A stretch of DNA of 64,000 nt from Annona cherimola (lineage: Eukaryota; Streptophyta; Magnoliopsida; Magnoliales; Annonaceae). A program made the position numbers and the translations under genes. Below the pieces are notes generated by a model. It was not told where the DNA came from, made no database searches, and was given only the letters and a program-made list of their open reading frames with translations. Within the stretch, counting starts at the first letter, position 1. Each line of letters opens with the position of its first letter. The stretch spans positions 34,194,133 through 34,258,132 of the forward strand of contig CM059975.1 in assembly GCA_030490835.1 (NCBI GenBank), in the 5' to 3' direction. Positions 1 to 11,000 of the stretch are shown piece after piece.

Positions 1-467
1 ATATAAACCCTTCAAAATTTAAGATTTTGATCTTTGATGGAAAATCTAATCCATTCATTGTATTTAACATCATTTGTTTATCTACGGGATCAAGTTTCAT
101 CCCGATCAAGTATGTTTATAGGCCACATTTGTTAGAAAATGTATATATGCATGTGTAAATTATGAAAAATGTTAAAATATTAATTTTAAAATAGTATTTT
201 TGACATATAAACCGTCCAAAATATCATTTTAATGTGAATAAATGATTTTATAAAGTATTATTATATTCTAATACATATATAAATAGATCTAAGCGTTTTT
301 CATAATTTATACATGAATATATATATATATATTCGAACAAATGTGGTCATAAACATACTTGATTGAGATGAAACTTGGTCTCTTAAATAAACAAATGATG
401 TTAAATACAATGAATAGATTAGATTTTTCATTAATGATCAAAATCTTAAATTTTGAAGGGGTTATAT
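1..467. repeat. Large imperfect inverted repeat (foldback element)
   Basis: Positions 1 to about 145 are repeated in reverse complement at about 325-467, with a spacer near 180 bp. Both arms contain the block TTCAAAATTTAAGATTTTG and then a stretch ending ATCATTTGTTTA. The copies differ at scattered sites, so the arms look roughly 85-90% identical by eye. No coding potential is visible. The element may extend left of the window. It is probably a foldback MITE. Confidence 0.75.
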
Positions 468-1265
468 TGGTATATAGAAAGAGAGTTGTTCTAGTGCAGC
501 GTAACTGCACCAGAACAGCGGTACATTTGCCCAAAAATAGGCCCCACATATATTATAATGCAATGAAACTTTATACAATCATTTATCCATATATAAATTT
601 TATAGCAAATGGTTTACATGTTGAAAAAACTACTTTAAAGTTGTTATTTACATCAAACTATTTAATTACATTGAATTTATACCATTTTCAGATGGGGTCC
701 ATATACATATCTGATTAGAATGAAAATTGGTATGATAATAAATACATGATTTTAAATACAATGGATGGAATAGATTATAATTTTATGATCATGTGAGGCC
801 TATTTTAGCTCAACTGCACCGTTGTTACAGTGCAATTGCGCTGCACTTGAATATTTCTCATACATATATTAGCAGGTAACTATACCATAAGTTATGGTGC
901 AGGTAACTGTACCATAAGTTATGGTGTAGTTGCCTTAAAATGGGTCCCACATAATCATAAAATTATAATCTACTTCACTCATTATATTCAAAATTATTTA
1001 TTTTATTGACATACCAACTTTCATCCAAATTACATATGTGTACAGACCTTATTTGAAAATGGTATAAATTCAACATAATAAAATAGTTTGATGTAAATAA
1101 CAACTTTAAAGTTATTTTTTCAATAGGTAAATTATCTCCTATATAATTTATATATAAATAAATGATTGTATAAAATATTAATACATTTAAGTACATATTG
1201 GGCCCATTTTGAGGCAACTGCACCGTACTTACAGTGCAATTTCCTACACAGTAACATATCTCATA

Positions 1266-2174
1266 TGGGGTGCAAGTTGGTACCGAGTAGGTCCGAACTG
1301 CCTGACCCGACCTGATTTCAAAACCAAGTTTGGGTTTTATTTTAAAAATTTTTTCAAATTAGACCTAGTTCCAACCCAACCCGAGAAAACTCAAAACCAA
1401 CACTGAGTTTGCATCAACTCGATACCAAAACTCGACCCGATTCGAATCCGATATTCTCCCTAATTTATTAAAATAATTATATTTATTCATGTGTTAAGTA
1501 TTTCAACTATAATTGTTATAAAAGTTATTTCATATAATTATAACCTAATTAAACTGTAAAACAGTTATTCTAAGACCTAAATGTAATATATGTTAGCCCA
1601 TAAAAGTTGAATATGTTACCATCTACATTAACTTTATTTGTAAATAACTATAAATATACAAACTTTTTAAAATTATTGCACATATATTATTTAACTACAA
1701 GATGTACAAGTCTCACTAATATACAAATTCTTTAAAATTATTGCATATAGATTATTTAACTACAAAATATACAAGTCTCACTAATATACAAACTCTTTAA
1801 AATTATTGCATATATATTATTTAACTACAAAATATACAAATCTCACTTTTATTAAACTTTAGATAATAATTTTATATAATCTCATTTATTTTTCTTATCT
1901 TGATTATTATGTGTAAATTCATTATGTTTAGAATTATCTTTTAAATAAAAGACCAACTTTCATCAAAATTAAAGATATCATAAGTCATATAAATATATTC
2001 ACATGTAAATTATTCATGTGAGTATACAATAATGTTTCAAAAATTGTTATCTCTATTAGTAATTTCAACTACTATTGTTTTGAGATTAACTTGAATTTCA
2101 ACCCTAAACCAAGACTAAAACTAATGTCTGGGTTCATCCAAATCTGGTATAATCTGACCCGAGTTGCACTTCTA
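1266..2174. mobile_element. hAT-like non-autonomous element with 8-bp TSD
   Basis: The left end reads TGGGGTGCAAGTTGG and the right end, in reverse complement, TAGAAGTGCAACTCGG. The flanks carry the same octamer ATCTCATA at 1258-1265 and 2175-2182. An 8-bp duplication plus T(A)GGGGTGCAA-type ends fits the hAT superfamily. It sits at the edge of a MITE copy. The subterminal part is rich in CCCGA and ACCCGA runs, like the related element at 25426-27163. The interior is AT-rich, with three direct repeats of a block containing AAAATTATTGCATAT near 1670-1830. No transposase ORF is visible. Confidence 0.75.
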
Positions 2175-2630
2175 ATCTCATATATAGAGAGATATTCCGG
2201 TGCAAGCAACTGCACCATAAGTTAGCAATTGCCTCAAAATAGGCCTCACATGATCATAAAATTATAATCTACTCTGCCCATTATATTTAGAATTATTTAT
2301 TTTATTAGCATACCAACTTTCATCCAAATTGGATATTTATATGGATCTCATATGAAAATGGTACAAATTCAACATAATAAAATAGTTAGACGTAAATAAC
2401 AACTGTAAAGATGTTTTTTCAATATATAAACTATCTCTTGTATAATTTATATATGAATAAATGATTGTATAAAATATCAATACATTTAAGTACATATAAG
2501 GCTCATTTTGAGGCAACTGTACCATAACTTTCAATGCAATTACCAGCATAATAACATATCTCATATATATATATATATTTGAAATAATTTTAATCAAGAA
2601 TCTTGAAATTCTTCATGCTTTTTGTTATCC

Positions 2631-3085
2631 CATTATTTTCTTTATCAATTGGCATATATGTATATATTTTGGTCAAACCTTATAGGTATATTTGTAAAAA
2701 TTTCTATTAATAACATTCAAATGCATATGACTGCACCAAAACGAGGCCCACTTGATAATGATTAAGACATCTACTCCTCCCATTATATTTAGCATAATGG
2801 TCTTTATTAGCATATCAATTTTTTCGTCCAAGTCAAATATGTATATATAAGCTCCATTTCTCATTATTTTCTTTATCAATTGGCACATATATATTGGTCA
2901 AACTTCATAGGTATATTTACAAAAATCCCTATTTATAATATTCTAATGCATATGATTGCACCAAAATGAGGCCCATTTGATAATGAATAGGACATCTACT
3001 CCTCCCATTATGTTTAAAATAAAGGTCTTTATTAGCATGTCAATTTTTATCCAAATTAAATATATATAAGCTCTATCTTAAAATG
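2631..3085. repeat. Tandem duplication, period about 231 bp
   Basis: The block starting CATTATTTTCTTTATCAATT at 2631 recurs at 2862. It is followed in both copies by a TTGGTCAAAC segment, ATTGCACCAAAA-type MITE sequence and GACATCTACTCCTCCCATTA. The two copies have diverged by small substitutions and indels. Each includes part of the local MITE, so the duplication arose after the MITE inserted. Confidence 0.7.
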
Positions 3086-3570
3086 GGGCAAAATCAACTT
3101 AATAAAATAGTTTAACAAATATTAACTTTAAAGTTATATTTTTAACATCTAAACCATCTAAAGTACGATTTTTATATGGATAAGTAATTATTTAAAGTAT
3201 TATAATATTCTAATATGCATGAGGCCCATTTTGCAGTGAACTGTATCATAATCATAGTGTACTTTATTGCGAAATGGGCTCACTTAATTATGAAATTAAC
3301 ATCAACGCCTTCCATTATATTTACAATTATTTACTTTCATAGTGTACAAATTTCCATTTAAATTAAACATGTATATTGCTCCCATCTTAATATAGAACAA
3401 AATCAATATAATAAAATAGTTTAACATAAATATCAATTTTAAAGTTGCATTTTCAACATCTAAATCATCTAAAGCGTGATTTTTATATAGATAAATGATT
3501 GTATAAAGTATTATAATATTATAATATACGTGGAGCTCATTTTGTAATGGAATGCACCATAATTATTATG

Positions 3571-4108
3571 CATACAGACTAAAATTGAATGGTTCTCTCC
3601 CTGTGGTTGTATATATTTTGAAGTTTATCCACTTTCTTTTTTTGTACTTCGGGAGGTGTAAAACAAGGTTCTCTCCAACAAAGTCACATGTTTTGTTGAA
3701 GTTCCTGAAAAAAAATAAATTTGTGGCTATGATGTGCAAAATTTTGTTCTCCATTTTCAGATTAATTTTGTTTGCTATTGTTGATCGAAATCCATCAATT
3801 CTGTTATATGAACTCATGATTCAAGCAGTTGTTGTTGGTCGATTTTCCTCTACTATCTCCCACCTCTCAGAAATAAGTTTTGGAATCCTTGTTCAATTGT
3901 TTTGGAGTCCTCCCCATTTTCGCCCTTGAACTGCATTGGCATGTCCACAAATATGCGAAAAGCCAGTAAATTTAATAGCAAATATATTCCATCAGCAAAA
4001 AAAAAAAAAAGCAAATAAAGAATATAAGAATATCCACCATATATAGAAAAGAAAAAAATTGTGGGTATGCACAGATTGCCTTCATTGCTGTCCTATATAC
4101 CTTGAGAT
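3571..4108. other. 3' flank of LCNP, no gene recognised
   Basis: This stretch separates the MITE cluster from the stop codon of the lipocalin gene. ORFs on both strands near 3552-3929 are short, AT-rich and match no family I know. An A-rich run lies near 3998-4012. The 3' untranslated region of LCNP must lie here, but I could not pick a confident poly(A) signal. Confidence 0.4.
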
Positions 4109-7100
4109 TTACTTAAAATATAGCTCAAGAAGTTTTTTGAATGTATCAAATACACTGGTGAAGGGGTTGAGCTTGATCGGCGCCTTCAGTTCCAGATCTG
4201 GAAATTGGTTTGTTAATGCCTTCTGCATCCCAGACATGGACATCATAAGAGCTAGTTGCTCTGATGACATTGCCTCACAATCCTGTGGAGTGTCTTTGAT
4301 CTTACTTGGATCATAACCATAATTTGCCAAGTAGGATTTGTATTTCTCGATGAATTCACGCCCAGGTGTAGGTGTTCTTGAATATATCTAAAATGCCATG
4401 GCCATTTGTTAATATAATGACAATCCAACTACTAAATAGATGGATGCCAAAACAGAAATGCAGTGACATTGCATGAACTGAGCTAAACTTGCTGTTGCTT
4501 TTGACTAAACTCACACAACTGATGGAAGGAAAAGATTGAAAATACAGGAACTTAATTAACAATTTTGAGATCATTATTTTAATGTTTTGACAAGATTAAA
4601 GCCATTAGTATGTTTGTTTTGATTTATTTGATAAAGATAGTAAGAATTATTTTAATTGGGCTCCACTCAAGTGAACTCACTATCAAATATTCACTACTAA
4701 TAGGTTTCAATTTTTGTAGTCAGTTGAGTTTCCCATCAAGTCAAATAAATCATAAATAAATAAAGGCAAATATGATTTCTTAGAAATACCAGTAGGCCCG
4801 AAACATTGAGGTTAACAATTGCAGATGGACGAAACCAACACAACGCACTCACATTAACACACACACACACACACACGCACGCACGCACGCACAATATTGC
4901 TGCTGAAAGCCAGGTATGAGGGTGGGGCCAAATATTGCACGCACACCCAAAACGTAGGCAAAATGACCTAACCAACAGCCCAAACATGATGTTTATGCGG
5001 ATATTAATGTGATTTGATGAAGTTTAATTGATGTATATTGATTATACGTGTGGAAGGAATGTTGGCAAAGAATTGTGAAACATCATTTTTACGTACCTTA
5101 TCATCCCATTAAAACTGCTAAAAGTTAACTAGGCAACCTCAGTTATTTTGTCTCAAAGCTCATCAGTTTTGGGCAAAAAGGTTAACAGCTTTCAGGATCA
5201 GCAAGAGGTGGAAGTTATGAGAAAAACTAGTTACTTTGGTTATTTTTGTTGGTTGTTGAGATGCTTGTTAGTGGTTAGTTACTGCAATTTGTTGCTGGTT
5301 GTTATAAGTTGTTATGTAATTGAGATTTTCAAGGAGATTGTTGAGGATTTCGAGTAAGTCTTTCTTGGTGGTTGAGTTCAAAACACGAAAAAGGCAAGAG
5401 ATTTCAGCAGAAAACAAATAGAGAGAAAATGCGAGTTGCAGATTTGTGTGTAGCAAGTGCAACTCGGTCCAAGTACCCACAGGTTGATCCACTGGTATAC
5501 TAAACAGGGTCAGTTCGGTTCCTGGTAAAGATTACTTACCTGAATTTGGGTATGGTCGGTTCTAGGAGTCAAGTACAAAAAAAATGACCTGGATTTCACA
5601 TATAGGACATGTTTGGATACCAAAAAAACTTTTAAGAGTATGTTTGGCAATTCTGAAAACTTGCGTAAATTGCAAAAACTATTCAAAATCGGCGTGTGTC
5701 AAAAAACCCATCATTTCAATGCTGCCACGCCATCCATCAAATAGTTGCCTCTAGATTCCGTACAAGCATGATCACAAAATGGTGCTGGATTGTTGTGCGC
5801 ATTTGAGATGTGGGAAGCACGTTTGAGATGCACGCTCTGGTTAAAAGATATGAAAAGCCGACTCATTTAATGATGTTTAGTTCGCTGAGCAGCAATTATA
5901 TGCATCAGCTGCTGTTGCCCATTGGTTTAGATGTGAAGCGACAGTTTTTAAGTTAAAAAATTTGTCCCCCGAGTTTTTGCAATTGCTAAATAGACCCTTA
6001 ATCTAAAACTTTTCACTTTCCACAATTATCTTTTTTTAATTATTTTTTCACCTCTTCCTATACAACTACCCTACTTTTTAATTATTTTTATACAACTATC
6101 TATATAAATAACTTATCTATTTTAACTTTATTATTTTTACTCCTCATTATTACACTTATTATATCATATTATTTTCTTTCAATTCGAAAACTTTTACTCC
6201 AAAAACTTTTCATCTAAAAGTTTATCACTTCCCAATCACACTCATAATGTATAACATAAAAATGGATACTTCGTTTCAATTTTCATTTTCGTTTCCCGCT
6301 CTGTATTTTTGTTTCGGCTTTCCCCAAATCCCCCAACCATAGTCACTATCTCCTTTGTCTTCCTAAATCTTCATTTTGATAAATATTTCCTTTTTCACTT
6401 ACCTCATTGCCATTGATCTACCGTCTTCATTTTCATTTGCCCCAAATCCCCCGCCCTAGCCAAGTTGCACCCCTATCTTCCTACCCTCTTCTTCACTCAT
6501 CGATCCTCTTCAAGCTCATCTATCTAAGTTCTTTTTCCTTATCCTCATCCATCTTTACTCATCTTCTTCCCTAGCTTCTTCCTACCCTCTTCTTCACTCA
6601 TCGATCCTCTTCAAGCTCATCTATCTAAGTTCTTTTTCCTTATCCTCATCCATCTTTACTCATCTTCTTCCCTAGCTTCAGCCTTCATGTATGGTGCAAC
6701 TTGGCTAGGGCGGGGGATTTGGGGCAAATGAAAATGAAGACGGTAGATCCTCTTCAAGCTCATCTATCTAAGTTCTTTTTCCTTATCCTCATCCATCTTT
6801 ACTCATCTTCTTCCCTAGCTTCAGCCTTCATGTATGGGTTACCTGTGATCTGTCCCCCAATATTGTTGTCACATAGATTTTTCCCAGATTTCTTGGTGCA
6901 CAAAGTTCCTGGTTCACCTTGATGGTAAGTTACAGCTTTGTTTTTTTCCTTCTAACAGGAACAACATACATGATGTAACTTCAATAATAAATTAGTAACT
7001 TCGATATTTATCCTTTAACTATCTTCACATCCATCATTTTATTCTTACCTCATTTTGCCATAATGAAACAGTTAGAAATGCTGGCATTTGAAGTTTCCAC

Positions 7101-7994
7101 CGCAAGAAACTATTTGGAAGGCTATTAGCTTTCAATTTCTTTTTTTCTTTTTAAAAAGATGGTTCCTAATATTAGAATGGTCACCTTAACAGGGTACCAC
7201 CTCTGAATGAATAATACTAGGGAAATACAACAGCATACATGATGGAAACTTTGCCTCTTGTTGCAATTTTGATCATGAATTTGAATGACGGTCAAAAGAT
7301 TTAATGATTTGGCAGACTTCTGCCTCTAGAATTAACTCTGTTCAGTACAAACTGAATGTTCATTGAATATCCATCTGTTTACTGAATATTCCAATTTAAA
7401 TGATTGAATATTTCTCTGTTTATTTTTTTTATGGAAAATATTTCTTGTTTATTGAATATTCAGAGTTAAATGATTGAATAGTTCTCTATTCAGTAAAGAC
7501 TGAATATTATTGAATATCTGCCTGTTTATTGAATATTCAGATTTAAATGATTGAATATTTGTCTGTTCAGTACAAATTGAACTCATTTAATCTAGATTGT
7601 TTGGTATCATTTCTTATTTCCTTAATTATTTGGAGATAATTTAGCATAATTACATCATCCTCAACTGTTTGGTGTGGTGTTTGGAGACTGTTTGGTGCCA
7701 TTTCATCATTCTTAACTATTTGGTGTGGTTGGATGTGAGTTGTAGAAAGCTTCACATGCCACTTGGAGCTAATCTTGTGAATCCAGAAGATGACTATGAA
7801 ACCATATCGCTGCAACTTGAGGTGATAAGTTGCCTAGTGAAAACCCAAGTCAAAGACTTAACGTGGAGAATCAAATACATTGAATTGCCAAACAACTATA
7901 ATTTGTGGTGTGTGCTTTAGAGTGTTCTGTCTTGGATTTTTCTCTGTGCTTTTTGTCTTTTCTTTCATCAGTTCCATGTGGACCTAACAAACAT

Positions 7995-8034
<40 letters not shown>

Positions 8035-11000
8035 AAAAACCAGCGAAACATCATTTCTGATAACCATGGTTCAGATTTGAAGGCTTAAAATATTTAACAA
8101 CAAAGAAGCCAAAATGATTTTATATGTGTGTGCGCATCAATGTGTACTATACGCAAGAATTACCTGAATAAAGCTTTTGTCATTTGCCCCAGAAACAAGA
8201 GCGAAGTTGTCGTAGTCAGTTTCGATCACATCATATGGCTCTTTAGGAATGAAGGGAAGTGTAGGAAAACGAAGGTAGCACTTCTGTCGAATCATCTCTT
8301 TCCTTTCTAGATCAGTTTCTTGTTTCTCTGTATCCTCCTCTGAAAGGCACTGAACCTTCCCCCTTATACCTGTAATATATCCATCAGGGCCACCATGTAC
8401 ACAGAATGTGTCGACCTGGATTGAGGGTTCCTCAGCATCAAATGTATATACACCCTGCAATTTAATGAAATGGTCAAGTCTCTGTTGCAGAAGGCTATAA
8501 GCAAACCTTTTGAATGTGATTCAACATCTTCGCAACCTAAACCCCTACTTTTCCTCATTATTACCTACATTCTCAATCATCATAACCCTTTTATATCATA
8601 TGAAAAGCTTGATTATTTTATTTTTGTTCACTTTATTCCTAATCATTATTTCTTATAGCATCACATCATTCCTTCAGTTTTTCATATACATTTTTTACCA
8701 TGTCTTTTCCTCATTCCCAAATGGACCCAAAACCAAAAGCCCAATCATGTGGCAGGCTAAATCTAATCAGTTCCCAGTTCCATGTTTTCAGTGTCTGATG
8801 AAGATGGACAGCAACAAATAACAGGGACCCACTCACATGATGCGATTCATGAACAGGGAAGATCAATAGATACTTTGGATTCTTCCTTTCATTTTAAGGT
8901 TACCTCAACATAATACGGGTTCGTACCATCTAGACAGATACATACAGTTCTCAAGACCAAGTAATGCAGGACTTGACAACCCATATTTCCTGATAAAACA
9001 CTAATACTTTATTTTATTGTAAAACACTAGTACTTGACTCCAATAAACTCTTAAGGACAAGTTTTTCTCCAATGCTTTTCACCTGTGTACAATGGCAATC
9101 TTCTTGTCCTTGACCTGCAAATCCACGCTTTAGGGAAGCAACTTCAAACCACCTTCCTGCATATCTGACTGGGTCAAAATTCTTGGCTGTCATACCTCTC
9201 ATCATCATCATCATTCCACCTCCCTCACCAGGCATTCCATCAAGTTGCAGAGGTGCACTAGCATTCATGGCAGTTGCAAGCTGGCAAAAAATATCATACT
9301 GAGGTGCTTCCAATGCAATGACCTGGCCAGAATCAAAAGAGAAATCTTATAGCCGAAACATTCGAGGCACATAATGTGGATCAACAAATCATACGAATTC
9401 GTTTTTCTTGGATAATTTTAACAACTCCAGTTTTATAGGATTTAAAGCATTATATGGTTGACTTTGAGACGAATCCTCCTAATCTGGTTGTTTGTTAGGT
9501 TAATACTCAAATGAACCTACATTTATGCAGATCCAACACCATTTCGGAAACTTATTACTCACATAAGTCAGACCTATATGCGGGTTACAAACTTTTAAGA
9601 GTAGTATTATCATTTTGAATTTTGTATAACTTAAATTAAACAGCCTATTATGAAAGGCAATTAACTTACTTTTAAGGTGAAAAAAGTTATCAATTTTTAA
9701 GAGATCGTATTTTTATTTTGGTAAGCTTGCATTTAGCTTTATAACATTTTATGACTTCTTCAGATAGAGTAACAGTTTACCAGATGGAAGTAAATTATCA
9801 GGCAATAGGACTAATAATCACCACTTCAAGTGCCATGGATATGAGCACAAGGCTTTTGCATGCCCTACTTATGATGCTATCAATATGATTATTGGGCATT
9901 CTTATGATGATGATGTTTCTCCGTATCAAGAAAACATAAGGTGTTTTGGAAAGTGATAAAACTTTTGTATGAAAAGTTTTTTGTGCAGAAGTTTTTAAAA
10001 TAGGAGAAAATGATGTGATATGATAGGGATAATGATGAGTAAAGAGAATAAACTTAAAATAAATAAGTTAGTTGTATGGATAGTTGTATAGAAATAATTG
10101 AAAAGTGTAGTAGTAGTATAGGAAAATGTGAAGAAATGATTAAAAAATAGAATACTTATGGAGAATGAAAAGTTTTTGTGTAAAAAGTTTTTATTTTTGC
10201 CTAACAAGTCCATAATCATGAAAAAACATTCTCTAAGTGATAATTTTGTTTGATGACAATGATTTCCAGTATCATAAAGTATATGAATCATTTTCCACTA
10301 TTGTGGGATTTATTCTTTCCATCCTAAAACAAGAAATTGAAGATTGGAGGTGAGCAGAAATTTTCCAGATCTTCATTTGCGGAAAGAGGCAAGCTAGGAA
10401 GTTGACCATTGATAATGGTAGTTATATAATTGTGGTTACTGAGTTTTCAATGAGAAATTGATGCTGCCGACAGAACCATTCACATAACCTATGCAAAGTT
10501 TCATGATTCGCAACACTCAATCATCAGGGGAAAAAAATCTATTTTTTGCCAGTAACTACTCAAATTCTACATTGTTCAATGTGATTCTAATGAAAGTCAC
10601 GTATCTTTTATTTATAACTCTTTAAAGTTGCATATCATTTACTTAAGTCCTGGATGGCCCAGTCTTTACTCTTGTTATTGGCACAAATTTGAAATTAGGG
10701 AAGCCTGTTTGACTGGGACTTTTTTGTTGTTGTTTAGTCATTTATTTATTCAAATCCCTAGTTCCACACATAAATGGGCTGTTGACTGGTAGCTAGAATT
10801 TCTAGCTCCTGCACAACCCCAAAATTCACAGTGCCTGATACAATTCATAGTGGAGGAAGCAAGGATAGACATGAGGATGCAAATTTGCCTGAGATAAGGA
10901 TCAACGGTAAGCACAATAGCAAATGGAATTAAGGTATTTGAAGTTCAATTGATCGTAAATAAGACTCTAGATGGTGATGATAATGATGATCAATTGATGG

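Larger units (their letters stand above)
493..3570. repeat. Cluster of about six related MITE-like copies
   Basis: A unit of about 350 bp recurs at about 493-847, 872-1250, 2201-2555, 2725-2860 (partial), 2946-3255 and 3240-3570. Its ends carry variants of AACTGCACCGTAAC and CAGTGCAATTGC next to GAGGCCCATTTTG. Its interior repeats ACCAACTTTCATCCAAATT, AACATAATAAAATAGTTT and TAAATGATTGTATAAA. The first copy lies in the opposite orientation to the next two. The first copy also has short outer inverted repeats, AGTGCAGCG and CGCTGCACT. No transposase is visible, so these are probably non-autonomous DNA elements. Short ORFs in the region are AT-rich and unconvincing. Confidence 0.75.
4388..8163 (-). 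other. LCNP intron 4 (3.8 kb), repeat-filled
   Basis: The intron lies between FIQ (exon 4) and IYSRTP (exon 5) and is phase 0. It contains an AC/GC dinucleotide tract, a MITE at 5985-6244, a 56-bp perfect inverted repeat with tandem repeats near 6415-6840, a TGAATATT minisatellite near 7360-7575 and a CT/AC tract near 7994-8034. No nested gene is recognised. Confidence 0.85.

Noticed and set aside
3552..3929. 125-codon plus-strand ORF downstream of LCNP
   Set aside because: Its product is hydrophobic, AT-biased and without domain, and it overlaps the end of the MITE cluster. Likely chance.
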